Assembly: GCA_049516835.1 (NCBI GenBank)
Contig: JBEKSR010000124.1
Location: 1 to 26,862, forward strand
DNA from: Fen-178 sp049516835
GTDB taxonomy: Bacteria; Acidobacteriota; Terriglobia; Bryobacterales; Bryobacteraceae
DNA: 26,862 nucleotides
Reading direction: 5' to 3'
Of the stretch, positions 1 to 7,483 are shown piece after piece. Position 1 is the stretch's first letter; each line of letters starts with the position of its first letter. The notes beneath the pieces are model-generated. The model did no database searches, was not told the DNA's origin, and saw nothing but the letters and a program-made list of their open reading frames with translations. Position numbers and translations under genes: made by a program.

Positions 1-350
1 TCCGCCACCCGTTCGATCAAATGATCCTGGCCACAAAGCGGCAAACCTCGGGGTTTGGGGCGGAGCCCCAATTCAAAAAACGGTCTTTTCCGCCTGTCCG
101 GCATGCCATTTGGCAAGATCTGGGGGGCACCAGCCGACAGCCCAGCAGGTAAACACGCGCCAAGTGGTAAGCTCGCACGTCGCCATCTCATTTGGCCGGT
201 CGAGGTTCACGATAACGGACACGTGCGGAGGCGTTTCTGTCGACGACGCCGGGAAACGGGTGTTTCCGCTCGGAAATCCGACAGAGCAAAAGAGGCAGGC
301 CGGTTGGGGGGCCGCCGATGAACACCGAGTTCATCCGTGCTAATCCGTGG
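1..350. other. Left-edge region without a supported gene
   Basis: No open frame here looks like a known protein on either strand; the short frames present are arginine- and proline-rich and have no recognisable motif. Two structured elements lie in it: a GC-rich hairpin at 55-71 and a short tandem of ATCCGTG units at 333-354 that runs into the stop codon of the downstream minus-strand gene. The stretch may be intergenic DNA or the end of a gene outside the window. Confidence 0.5.
55..71. repeat. Perfect 7-bp GC-rich hairpin
   Basis: TTGGGGC (55-61) and GCCCCAA (65-71) are exact reverse complements separated by a GGA loop. On the plus strand the hairpin is followed by an A-rich run after a short gap; there is no U-tract, so an intrinsic terminator is not well supported. 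It could be a dispersed REP-like palindrome. I see the symmetry directly; any function is a guess. Confidence 0.4.
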
Positions 351-1055
351 CTAAATCGCTTCTTTCACAGCTTCTCCGCCCACCCGGAACCCGTAATCCG
401 CATACCGAAACTCCGGCGGGATACTGCTCCTCGCCGCGCAGCGCGAAAACTTGACATGATGCCGCCACGCCCCTCCGCGCGAGGCCCGGCGAACCCCGTG
501 CGCCGGCCCCTGCGGATTCTCCGCTGGCGACACCGCGTAATACCCCGCGTCGTACCAATCCGAGCACCATTCGTGAACGTTCTCGCACATGTCGAAGAGG
601 CCGTAGCCGTTCGGCTCGAAGCCCGCCACTGGCTCCGGACCGTCCTTCCAGCGCCGCGCCTGGTACACCCGCGGCGCATCGCCCCAGGGATAGAGCCTCC
701 CCTCCACCCCGCCGCGCGCCGCGAACTCCCATTCGGCTTCGGTGGGCAGGCGGGCCCTGAGGGCGCCCCGCATACCCCATTCGGCCGAGAGCCAGTGGCA
801 GTAAGCCATGGCGTCGAACCAGTTCACCCAAGCCGCCGGCGCGGTCTCGTGCGCGAACTCCACCTTCTCGCGCCCGGTGGCCTTGCGGAACGCCTCCCAG
901 TGCGCGTTGGTCGTCTGAAAGCGGCACAGCAGGAACGGCGCCACCGTGACGCGGTGGACGGGGCGCTCATCGTCGCGGCCGTTTTCCTGGCCCATCTGAA
1001 ACTCGCCGCCGGGAATGTGAATCAGGTCGCTTGGTTCGAGGTGAGTCTCGCTCAT
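351..1055 (-). CDS. Formylglycine-generating-enzyme-like (SUMF1 domain) protein, first catalytic Cys absent
   Basis: The 234-residue product is essentially one FGE-sulfatase/SUMF1 domain: IPGGEFQMG at residues 14-22, RLPTEAEWEFAARGG at 102-116, ENVHEWCSDWY at 158-168, then RGGAW and CAARS near 193-210 and a closing YGFRV. Genuine formylglycine-generating enzymes carry two active-site cysteines a few residues apart just before AARS. Here only the second (Cys206) is present and the segment before it is shorter, so the copper/thiol chemistry that converts sulfatase Cys to formylglycine is unlikely. No signal peptide is visible, and no sulfatase gene is nearby. The start at 1055 places the conserved IPGG motif 13 residues in; it lies 89 bases inside the upstream RNase R gene in another frame, so translation is probably coupled to it. 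Related SUMF1-domain proteins act as oxygenases, ergothioneine-type enzymes or binding modules; which applies here cannot be told. Confidence 0.85.
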   Translation of the reverse strand: MSETHLEPSDLIHIPGGEFQMGQENGRDDERPVHRVTVAPFLLCRFQTTNAHWEAFRKATGREKVEFAHETAPAAWVNWFDAMAYCHWLSAEWGMRGALRARLPTEAEWEFAARGGVEGRLYPWGDAPRVYQARRWKDGPEPVAGFEPNGYGLFDMCENVHEWCSDWYDAGYYAVSPAENPQGPAHGVRRASRGGAWRHHVKFSRCAARSSIPPEFRYADYGFRVGGEAVKEAI

Positions 1056-3270
1056 TTTCCACCATCGAAAACTGGAGCTTGCGCTCGTTGGCGTCCACGC
1101 GGTCGAGGATCACGCGCACGCGGTCGCCGACGGAAAACTCGCGCCGGGTGCGCTGGCCCACAATCTTGCGGACGTTCTCGTGATAAGTGTACTCGTCGCC
1201 GGGGAGGGTGTCGATGGGCACCAGCCCCTCGATGAACAGCTCGGCCAGTTCCACGAAAATGCCGTACTTCGCCGCGCTGATGATGAGCGCGTCGAACTCC
1301 TGGCCCAGGCGCTCGGCCATGAACCTCACTTTCTTCCACTCGACCAGCTCGCGCTCGGCATCGGCGGCGCGGCGCTCGGATTGCGAGCACTCTTCGGCGA
1401 TTTCGGCGATTTCCGAAACTGGAAAACGTTCCGTCTGTCCCCGGGTTTTCAGCAGGCGGTGCACCACCAGGTCGGGGTATCGGCGGATGGGGGACGTGAA
1501 ATGAGTGTATGCCTCCGCCGCCAGCGCGAAGTGGCCCACGTTTTCCGTGCTGTAGCGCGCCTGCTGGAGCGAGCGCAGCATCAGGTAGCTCAGGATGCGC
1601 TCCTCGGGCTTGCCTTCGATCCTGGCCACCAGGCGCTGGTAGTTCCGCGGCCCGATGTTCATTCCCGAATCGGCCACCACGATTTCGCGGCGGTGCTTGG
1701 TGCCGTCGCGGTGACGGCCGGTGATTCCAAACTTCTTCACCGGAACGGCGCCGATGCCCAGCGAGTCGCCGAAGTGCGCGGCGATTTCCTCGAACTCCAT
1801 CACGCGCTTGGGGTCGGGCTTTTCGTGGATGCGGTAGAGCGAGACGGCCCCGGAACCGGCTACCGCCTCGTTGGCCGCCAGCATGAACTCCTCGATGATG
1901 CGGTGCGCGATGTTGCGCGGGGCGCGCGTCACGCCGGTCATGGCGCCCCACTCGTCGAATTCGATGAGCGGCTCGGGCAGGTCGAAATCGATGGACCCGC
2001 GGCGCACGCGCTTGCGGTTGAGGACCAGCGCCAGCTCGCGCATCAGCTCGAATCGCGCCACCAATGGCTGGTAGCGGTCGCGCAGCGCGGGGTTGCCCTC
2101 CAGCACCAGGTGGACATCGGTGTAGGTCATGCGCTCGACGCTGCGAATCACGCCGGGGGTGAATTCCTGGGCCACAACCTCGCCCTGGTGGTCGATCTCC
2201 AGCAGCGCCGAGAGCACCAGCCGGTCGGCGTGCGGCACCAGCGAGCAGATGTCGGTCGAGAGCTCGAACGGCAGCATGGGCACCGCGCGGTCGGGGAAAT
2301 AGACGCTGGTCCCGCGCAAGCGGGCCTCGGCGTCGATGGGCGTTCCGGGCCTGACGTAGTGGCTGACGTCGGCGATGTGCACGTCGAGCGCGTAGTTGCC
2401 GTTGGCCAGCCGGTCCACCCACACGGCGTCGTCGAAATCGCGCGCGGTTTCGCCATCGATGGTGACAACGTCCAGGCCGCGAAAATCGCGGCGGCCCCGG
2501 ATATCGATCGCATGGGGGATTCGCTCGGCCTGCTCGATCACCTCGGGCGGGAAGCGATGCGGAAGCTGGTGCTTGCGGATGACGATCTCGACGTCGACGC
2601 CGAAATCGTCGGGGCGGCCGAGGATCTCGATGACGCGGCCCGTCTGGTTTTCGTAATCCAGCAGCTCCACGTTCACAATCATGCCGTTCAACTCTTCGAT
2701 GGAAGCGGCCTGTGGCGGCTCGACGCCAATGCGGTCGATCACCGGGCCGGCGGGCGGGAACTCCATGCCCTCGGGGACCTCGATCCACTGCCGGATGCGG
2801 TCGTCGTGCGGGACCACGTACTGGCCGCGGCGCCCGATGCGGAATTCGCCCACCACGGTGGGATGGGCGCGCTTGAGCACCTTGACGATTTCGCCATCCG
2901 CGCGGCCATCCGATTCGATGCGCGCGATGCGGACCACCACGCGGTCGCCGTGCATGGCCGCTTTGGCGGATTCGGGCGGAACGAAAATGTCTCCGACAAT
3001 GCCTTCCATGGGCCGGTCGGGAATCAAAAACCCGTAGCCGTCCCGGTGCATATTGAGGCGTCCAACGGCGAATTCGCGGCTGCCGGCGGTGACGGCGTAA
3101 TGGCCGGAGCGCAGCTCGAGCAGCTCGCCGCGCGCGGCCAGGCGGGCCAGCGCGGTCTCCAAGTCCGCGCGTTGGGCGCCTTTAGCTCCCAATTCGCGAA
3201 TCAACTGCTTGAAATTGGCGCGGGCATGTGGCAATCGCGAAATGTGGCCGAGCAGGGCGGCGTCCGTCAT
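967..3270 (-). CDS. rnr: Ribonuclease R (3'-5' exoribonuclease)
   Basis: This 767-residue protein has the RNase R layout: an N-terminal winged-helix/cold-shock part (GYGFLIPD near 78-85), the RNB catalytic domain, and a C-terminal S1 domain (about 655-738) followed by a basic tail (741-767) typical of RNase R. The metal-binding aspartates of the RNB site are visible as D272, D278, D280 and D281 within TIDGETARDFDDA, and the second RNB signature HFTSPIRRYPDLVVHR is at 590-605. The enzyme degrades structured RNA processively in the cytoplasm and takes part in mRNA and rRNA quality control. The length is normal for the family. A TAAAAT hexamer sits only 7 bases before the ATG, with GGAAG touching the start codon, so the leader may be very short. 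The gene diverges from purC and its 3' end overlaps the SUMF1-domain gene by 89 bases. Confidence 0.97.
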   Translation of the reverse strand: MTDAALLGHISRLPHARANFKQLIRELGAKGAQRADLETALARLAARGELLELRSGHYAVTAGSREFAVGRLNMHRDGYGFLIPDRPMEGIVGDIFVPPESAKAAMHGDRVVVRIARIESDGRADGEIVKVLKRAHPTVVGEFRIGRRGQYVVPHDDRIRQWIEVPEGMEFPPAGPVIDRIGVEPPQAASIEELNGMIVNVELLDYENQTGRVIEILGRPDDFGVDVEIVIRKHQLPHRFPPEVIEQAERIPHAIDIRGRRDFRGLDVVTIDGETARDFDDAVWVDRLANGNYALDVHIADVSHYVRPGTPIDAEARLRGTSVYFPDRAVPMLPFELSTDICSLVPHADRLVLSALLEIDHQGEVVAQEFTPGVIRSVERMTYTDVHLVLEGNPALRDRYQPLVARFELMRELALVLNRKRVRRGSIDFDLPEPLIEFDEWGAMTGVTRAPRNIAHRIIEEFMLAANEAVAGSGAVSLYRIHEKPDPKRVMEFEEIAAHFGDSLGIGAVPVKKFGITGRHRDGTKHRREIVVADSGMNIGPRNYQRLVARIEGKPEERILSYLMLRSLQQARYSTENVGHFALAAEAYTHFTSPIRRYPDLVVHRLLKTRGQTERFPVSEIAEIAEECSQSERRAADAERELVEWKKVRFMAERLGQEFDALIISAAKYGIFVELAELFIEGLVPIDTLPGDEYTYHENVRKIVGQRTRREFSVGDRVRVILDRVDANERKLQFSMVENERDSPRTKRPDSHSRRRVSDGPGKRPRR

Positions 3271-3351
3271 CTTCCGATTTTACCCGCACCGGCGGGGCAC
3301 GCTTTAGCCTGCCCTTTCTTTTCCCGGGCCGCAACGCCGGTTAATCCCGCA

Positions 3352-3379
3352 TTGACAATGCCACGATACGGGGTATCAT
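3352..3379 (+). promoter_or_regulatory. Sigma-70-type promoter of the purC operon
   Basis: A perfect TTGACA (3352-3357) is followed after 16 bases by TATCAT (3374-3379). Transcription would start near 3386, leaving a leader of about 30 bases with GAAGG just before the GTG start of purC. I see no purine-type riboswitch fold in so short a leader. Confidence 0.7.
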
Positions 3380-3415
3380 TTGGTGTACTCCCCCGATTGA
3401 AAATCTGAAGGCATC

Positions 3416-4315
3416 GTGAACTCCACCGGGAACCAAATCATCCTGGAGACCGATCTCGCGGGCGTCCAGCGCTACGCTCGCGGCAAGGTCCGCGATGTCT
3501 ACCAACTGGACGGCCGGCTGCTGATCGTGGCCACCGACCGCATTTCCGCGTTCGACTACATCCTGGGCACCGGCATCGCCGATAAAGGCAAGGTGCTGAC
3601 CCAGCTTTCCATTTTCTGGTTCGATTTCCTGCGCGACCTCATTCCCAGCCACTTTCTCACCGCGCGTGTGGAGGAGTATCCGGACCCGCTTCCTCGATTC
3701 CGCGATCAGCTCGAAGGCCGCTCGATGCTGGTGCGGCGAGCCAGCATGATTGAGATCGAGTGCGTGGCGCGCGGCTATCTTTCAGGCTCGGGCTGGAAAG
3801 AATACCGCGAGCACGGCACGGTGTGCGGAATCAAGCTGCCGGCCGGTCTGCGGGAAAGCGACAAGCTGCCCGAGCCCATCTTCACGCCCGCCACCAAGGC
3901 GCAGACGGGCCATGACGAAAACGTGCCGTTCGCGCGCGTGTGCTGGCTGGTTGGCGTGGATCTTGCGGAGCGGCTGCGCGATCTCACCCTCGCCATCTAC
4001 ACCCGCGCCGCGCGCTACGCCGAGACGAAAGGCGTCATCATCGCCGATACGAAATTCGAATTCGGCTTCGTGGGCGAACAACTGGTGCTGGGCGACGAAG
4101 CGCTCACGCCCGATGCTTCGCGTTTCTGGCCCGCCGACTCCTACCGGCCCGGCGGGCCGCAGTCCTCGTACGACAAACAATTCGTGCGCGATTACCTGGA
4201 GTCGATTCGCTGGAACAAGCAGCCGCCGGCGCCGGCGCTGCCCGAAGAAGTAGCGGCGAAAACCAGCGAGAAATACCGCCAGGCCTATCGCGCGCTCACT
4301 GGTCACAAGCTATGA
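3416..4315 (+). CDS. purC: Phosphoribosylaminoimidazole-succinocarboxamide synthase (SAICAR synthetase)
   Basis: The enzyme joins aspartate to CAIR with ATP in step 8 of de novo purine synthesis. The 299-residue length matches the longer bacterial/yeast-type form. Family motifs are clear: RGKVRDVY (22-29) in the nucleotide-binding lobe, ATDRISAFD (39-47), the substrate-binding stretch ECVARGYLSGSGWKEY near 115-130, and KFEFGF in the ADP/metal site. The GTG start at 3416 is supported by an upstream GAAGG and by alignment of the RGKVRDVY motif at the usual distance from the N-terminus. It is the first gene of an operon: its stop codon overlaps the ATG of the CvpA-family gene (ATGA, 4312-4315). 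In several bacteria cvpA lies next to purine genes, which agrees with this arrangement. Confidence 0.97.
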   Translation: MNSTGNQIILETDLAGVQRYARGKVRDVYQLDGRLLIVATDRISAFDYILGTGIADKGKVLTQLSIFWFDFLRDLIPSHFLTARVEEYPDPLPRFRDQLEGRSMLVRRASMIEIECVARGYLSGSGWKEYREHGTVCGIKLPAGLRESDKLPEPIFTPATKAQTGHDENVPFARVCWLVGVDLAERLRDLTLAIYTRAARYAETKGVIIADTKFEFGFVGEQLVLGDEALTPDASRFWPADSYRPGGPQSSYDKQFVRDYLESIRWNKQPPAPALPEEVAAKTSEKYRQAYRALTGHKL

Positions 4316-4866
4316 ACTGGCTGGACGTGGTGTTGCTGGCGATTCTCGCGGCGTCGGTGGCGATGAGTTTTCGCAAGGGCCTCTCGCGCGAGGTCATCGG
4401 CCTGGCGTCGGTGGTCCTGGCGATCGTGCTGGGGATCTGGTTCTATGGAGCGGCGGGAGCGTGGCTGATACCCTACCTCAGCTCCCGCGGGTTGGCGAAC
4501 TTCGCGGGCTTCCTGCTGGTGTTTTGCGGCGTGATGCTGGTGGGGCACCTGGTGAGCTACATAGTTGGAAGGTTTTTGAAGGTGACGGGGCTTTCGATTT
4601 TCGATCACCTGCTCGGCGCGGTCTTTGGAGCGGTGCGCGGGATATTGATTTCGGTGGCGTTGATTATGGCGATCATGGCGTTTTCCCAGGGCGATAAGCC
4701 CCCCTCATCGGTGGTGAACTCGCGCACGGCTCCTTACGTGGTGGACGCCGCGCGAGCGTTCGCGGCCCTGGCGCCGCACGAGTTGAAGGAAGGTTTTCGG
4801 AAGACCTATGACCAGGTCAAAACGGCCTGGGGGAAGGCGCTCGAAGAGGGGATTCGAAAAAAATGA
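4312..4866 (+). CDS. CvpA-family membrane protein
   Basis: The 184-residue product has four hydrophobic segments (about residues 5-20, 27-50, 62-84 and 101-124) with the short charged motif FRKGLSREV between the first two, as in the CvpA/colicin V production family. The C-terminal 50 residues are hydrophilic and helical and probably cytoplasmic. CvpA is needed for colicin V export in E. coli and affects envelope and bile tolerance elsewhere; its molecular activity is unsettled. The ATG overlaps the purC stop (ATGA) and its own stop overlaps the next ATG in the same way, so purC, this gene and the Fis-like gene are translationally coupled. Confidence 0.88.
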   Translation: MNWLDVVLLAILAASVAMSFRKGLSREVIGLASVVLAIVLGIWFYGAAGAWLIPYLSSRGLANFAGFLLVFCGVMLVGHLVSYIVGRFLKVTGLSIFDHLLGAVFGAVRGILISVALIMAIMAFSQGDKPPSSVVNSRTAPYVVDAARAFAALAPHELKEGFRKTYDQVKTAWGKALEEGIRKK

Positions 4867-5138
4867 AAGAAAAATTTGAGGGGTTGGTGGAGCATCTCCT
4901 CGGCGGAAACATCCGGCTGCAAGAGGCCATCGAAGTGCTGGAAAGAAGCATGCTTCAGCGCGCCCTGGAGCGCAGCCGGGGTAACCAGTCGGCGGCCAGC
5001 AAGCTGCTGGGCATCCATCGCAACACGCTGCAAAGGAAAATGGTGGAGTACGGCCTGGGCGAGCGCCGCGTTCGCGCGCGCCGCAAACCCATGGCCCGCG
5101 CAGGGCGCCTGCGGAAGCGGAAGACGGGCGCCGCGTAG
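4863..5138 (+). CDS. Small Fis-type helix-turn-helix DNA-binding protein with basic tail
   Basis: Residues 20-66 of 91 match the Fis/NtrC-C-terminal HTH_8 fold: a helix LQEAIEVLERSMLQRALERS, then GNQSAASKLLGIHRNTLQRKM, the characteristic recognition helix of Fis and sigma-54 activators. There is no receiver or AAA+ domain, so it resembles stand-alone Fis rather than an NtrC protein. The last 25 residues (RRVRARRKP onward) are extremely basic, a histone-like extension not found in E. coli Fis. It is likely a nucleoid-associated or global regulator acting as a dimer. The ATG overlaps the CvpA-family stop codon. Targets cannot be told from the sequence. Confidence 0.85.
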   Translation: MKEKFEGLVEHLLGGNIRLQEAIEVLERSMLQRALERSRGNQSAASKLLGIHRNTLQRKMVEYGLGERRVRARRKPMARAGRLRKRKTGAA

Positions 5139-5158
5139 CCCTTGGCAGGGCGGCGGGC

Positions 5159-5180
5159 CCAGAGGGCACCCCGCCTCTGG
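5159..5180. repeat. Perfect 7-bp inverted repeat between the Fis-like gene and gph
   Basis: CCAGAGG (5159-5165) and CCTCTGG (5174-5180) form a stem with an 8-base loop in the 99-base gap before the HAD gene. There is no T-run, so it is at best a weak terminator or an mRNA structure modulating the downstream gene. The 13-mer CAGAGGGCACCCC recurs near 25400. Confidence 0.35.
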
Positions 5181-5237
5181 CGCAGCAGCCCCGCTCCATG
5201 GGAGCGAGTACCGGTCAAAACCTATTACCAGAGAGAA

Positions 5238-5900
5238 ATGGACCTTCTGATCTTCGATCTCGACGGCACCCTGGTCGATTCCAAACTGGACCTGGCCCAG
5301 GCCGTGAATGCCACCCGCACCCACATGGGCATGGCGCGGCTGGAGAATGAGCGGGTCTACTCCTATGTGGGCAACGGCGCGCCGTTACTGATCCGGCGCG
5401 CGCTGGGAGACCACGCCAGCGAAGCGGAGGTCGAGGAAGCGCTCGAGTTCTTTCTCGAGTACTACCGCGAGCACTACCTGGATTACACCACCCTCTACCC
5501 CGGCGTGAAGGAATCGCTCGACCGGCTGCGCGCGGCGGGCAAGCGCATGGCGGTGCTCACCAACAAGCCGGTTCGGATCAGCCAGGCGATCGTCGATGGC
5601 CTCGGCGTCCATGATCGCTTCTTCCAGGTTTACGGCGGCAATAGTTTCGACTTCAAGAAGCCAAACCCCATCGGCGTGGAAGCCCTCAGGAAGGAGGCCG
5701 GCGTCAGCCGCGCCCGGACCCTGATGGTGGGCGACAGCTCCGTGGACGTGCAAACCGCGCGTAACGCCGGCATTCCGTGCTGTGGCGTCACCTACGGATT
5801 CCAGCCCGAAACGCTGGCCGATCCCGCCCCGGACCTGCTGGTGGATCGCATGGAAGAACTTACCGACTGGGTTCTCAACCAAGACGGAGGAAGTAAATGA
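5238..5900 (+). CDS. gph: HAD-superfamily phosphatase, phosphoglycolate phosphatase-like
   Basis: The 220-residue product has all four HAD motifs: FDLDGT (6-11, nucleophile Asp7 and Asp9), VLTNK (106-110), the Lys of FKKPNP (139-144) and VGDSSVD (164-170), plus an alpha-helical C1 cap between motifs I and II. This arrangement is that of Gph, which dephosphorylates 2-phosphoglycolate, for example after DNA-damage repair; related HADs use other small phosphates, so substrate is inferred. The ATG at 5238 is chosen because the nucleophile then lies at residue 7 and GAGAG precedes it; the open frame extends upstream without homology. Its TGA overlaps the ATG of the small zinc-ribbon gene. Confidence 0.9.
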   Translation: MDLLIFDLDGTLVDSKLDLAQAVNATRTHMGMARLENERVYSYVGNGAPLLIRRALGDHASEAEVEEALEFFLEYYREHYLDYTTLYPGVKESLDRLRAAGKRMAVLTNKPVRISQAIVDGLGVHDRFFQVYGGNSFDFKKPNPIGVEALRKEAGVSRARTLMVGDSSVDVQTARNAGIPCCGVTYGFQPETLADPAPDLLVDRMEELTDWVLNQDGGSK

Positions 5901-6073
5901 ACCATCGTCCCGGCGCCACCGTGCCGGTCACCGGCATCTACTGGTGCACCGTGTGCAAATCGCCCGAAAGACTCACCGCGGGCGAGCCATTCCCCGAGTG
6001 CCAGAACATGTGCGGCCGCGGCCTGTGGGTGCTGGTGGAAGAGCAGGAAAACCCGCGGCCGGACTGGAAATAA
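5897..6073 (+). CDS. 58-residue zinc-ribbon protein
   Basis: A small gene that starts inside the gph stop codon (ATGA, 5897-5900) and ends with TAA at 6071-6073. The product contains CTVC (Cys17, Cys20) and CQNMC (Cys35, Cys39), i.e. four cysteines spaced like a zinc knuckle or zinc ribbon, preceded by VTGIYWC and followed by a hydrophobic GLWVLVEE strand. The tight overlap, good codon use and cysteine spacing make a real gene likely although it is short. Its function is unknown; small one-domain zinc ribbons often act as accessory or nucleic-acid-binding factors. GGAGGAAG immediately upstream within gph is a strong ribosome-binding site. Confidence 0.75.
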   Translation: MNHRPGATVPVTGIYWCTVCKSPERLTAGEPFPECQNMCGRGLWVLVEEQENPRPDWK

Positions 6074-6088
6074 CAGCTACAACCAAAC

Positions 6089-6122
6089 CAGCCGCGGCTG
6101 CGTCCAATAAGCAAGGTATAAT
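6089..6122 (+). promoter_or_regulatory. Candidate -10 box with upstream 12-bp palindrome before the S41 gene
   Basis: TATAAT at 6117-6122 is a perfect -10 hexamer 30 bases before the ATG at 6153. No good -35 lies 17 bases upstream; instead a perfect 12-bp palindrome CAGCCGCGGCTG occupies 6089-6100, where a -35 would be. An activator or repressor site there is possible but unproven. Confidence 0.45.
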
Positions 6123-6152
6123 GGCTGAGAGCCTCCGGAGTTTGCGACACTT

Positions 6153-7376
6153 ATGAATAGCCGCATCAAGTATCTCATCGTGAGCGCGTCGTCGTGTCTC
6201 GCGGTTCTGCTCCTGATCGGGAGTGTGCTCGGCCAGGGCGCCGCTCCGGCGGACGACCCTTACAAGCACATCGGCGTCTTCAGCGACGTGGTCTCCCGCA
6301 TCAAGACCGAGTACGTCGAAGAGCCCGACATGAAGAGCGTCACCATGGGCGCTTTGAACGGCCTGCTGGAGGCCATCGATCCGTTCGCCAGCTATCTGAA
6401 CGCGGAACAGTACAAAGACTACGTCAAGAATAAGGACCTCAAGCGGGCCGACGTAGGGTTGATCCTGTCGAAGAAGTTCGGATACGTGGGGGTGGTAGGG
6501 ACCGTGCCGGGATCGCCGGCCGCGAAAGCCGGGCTTTCCACCAACGACATGATTGAGACCATCAAGGGCATCGCCACGCGCGACATGCCGTTGGCCTATG
6601 CCGGGTTGCTGCTCCAGGGCGATCCCGACAGCACCGTGGAACTCAGCGTGGTGCGCGTGCGGCGGCCCGAGCCGCAGATGGTGAAGCTGACCCGCGCCAC
6701 GCTGACGCTGCCGCCCGTCGAGGCCAAGATGCTGGCCGGCCAAGTGGGCTACATCAACATCGATGCGCTTTCCCCGGCGCTGGTGAAGGAAACCGCGGCC
6801 GCCATCGAGAAGCTCGAGAAGGAGGGCGCGCAGAAGCTGGTGCTCGACCTTCGAAGCTGCGCCGTGGGCACGCCGGACGACGGCATCGCCCTCGCCAATC
6901 TGTTTCTGAGCAAGGGCCTCATCACTTACGAGCAGGGCCAGCGCGTGCCGCGACAGAACTTCGAAGCGGACCCGTCCAAGGCCGTCACCAGCTTGCCGCT
7001 GGCGGTCCTCACCAACCGTGGCACGGCATCCGCCGCGGAAATCGCGGCTGCCGCCCTCATGGGGAACAAGCGGGCCCAACTGGTGGGCGAGCGAACTTAC
7101 GGCAACGCCTCCGTGCGCCGAACCATCACCATGGAAGATGGCGGCGCGATCATTCTTTCGGTGGCCAAGTACTACTCGCCCAATGGCGGCAAGGCCATTC
7201 AGGACGGCGGTGTGACCCCCGGGGTGGTGGTCAACGAGCCGGAAGTGCAAGTGGATATCGACGAGAACGGCGAACCGATCCCCGGACTGCCCGAGGCCGC
7301 CCCGCCGCCGCAGAAGAAGGCGGAAGACGATCCGGTGGTGAAGAAGGCTCTGGAAGTGCTGGGAGTGAAGGCGTAG
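6153..7376 (+). CDS. S41 (C-terminal processing protease-like) PDZ protein with substituted active site
   Basis: The 407-residue product has an N-terminal signal or anchor segment (residues 6-27), a PDZ domain (about 100-170, with GTVPGSPAAKAGL) and an S41 peptidase domain (about 185-365), the layout of CtpA/Tsp periplasmic proteases. The nucleophile serine is kept (Ser293 in GTASAAE). The catalytic lysine, found 25 residues later in TFGKG, is Asn318 (TYGNAS), and the supporting glutamine four residues on is Arg322. The glycine-rich DLRxNPGG loop is also degenerate (DLRSCAVGT). These are the residues that form the Ser-Lys-Gln site of Tsp, so classical proteolysis is doubtful; a scaffold or peptide-binding role is possible. 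The C-terminus is a Pro/Lys-rich tail. It sits downstream of the purC operon behind its own TATAAT box. Confidence 0.88.
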   Translation: MNSRIKYLIVSASSCLAVLLLIGSVLGQGAAPADDPYKHIGVFSDVVSRIKTEYVEEPDMKSVTMGALNGLLEAIDPFASYLNAEQYKDYVKNKDLKRADVGLILSKKFGYVGVVGTVPGSPAAKAGLSTNDMIETIKGIATRDMPLAYAGLLLQGDPDSTVELSVVRVRRPEPQMVKLTRATLTLPPVEAKMLAGQVGYINIDALSPALVKETAAAIEKLEKEGAQKLVLDLRSCAVGTPDDGIALANLFLSKGLITYEQGQRVPRQNFEADPSKAVTSLPLAVLTNRGTASAAEIAAAALMGNKRAQLVGERTYGNASVRRTITMEDGGAIILSVAKYYSPNGGKAIQDGGVTPGVVVNEPEVQVDIDENGEPIPGLPEAAPPPQKKAEDDPVVKKALEVLGVKA

Positions 7377-7407
7377 AGATCCTTACGTCAGACTGATCCA
7401 GCCCTCA

Positions 7408-7436
7408 CAATCGCCGTGAAAGTCGAATGGCGATTG
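7408..7436. repeat. 8-bp inverted repeat between the S41 and propeller genes
   Basis: CAATCGCC (7408-7415) and GGCGATTG (7429-7436) are exact complements separated by 13 bases. It lies 32 bases after the S41 stop codon and about 50 before the propeller start. It lacks a T-run, so it may be a factor-assisted terminator or an operator; a CATAAT hexamer follows near 7456. Confidence 0.4.
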
Positions 7437-7483
7437 CGACCGGAGGCCAAAGGGCGCATAATCTGTCCTGGGTGGACCTCCAG

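Noticed and set aside
3384..3395. TGTACTCCCCCG shared between the purC leader and the propeller gene start (7504-7515)
   Set aside because: A 12-base match in different contexts (leader versus signal-peptide codons) with no flanking similarity; probably chance.
1180..3408. Long plus-strand open frame of over 700 codons opposite RNase R
   Set aside because: It is antisense to a clear RNase R and is an artefact of GC-rich codon bias; it has no motif of its own.
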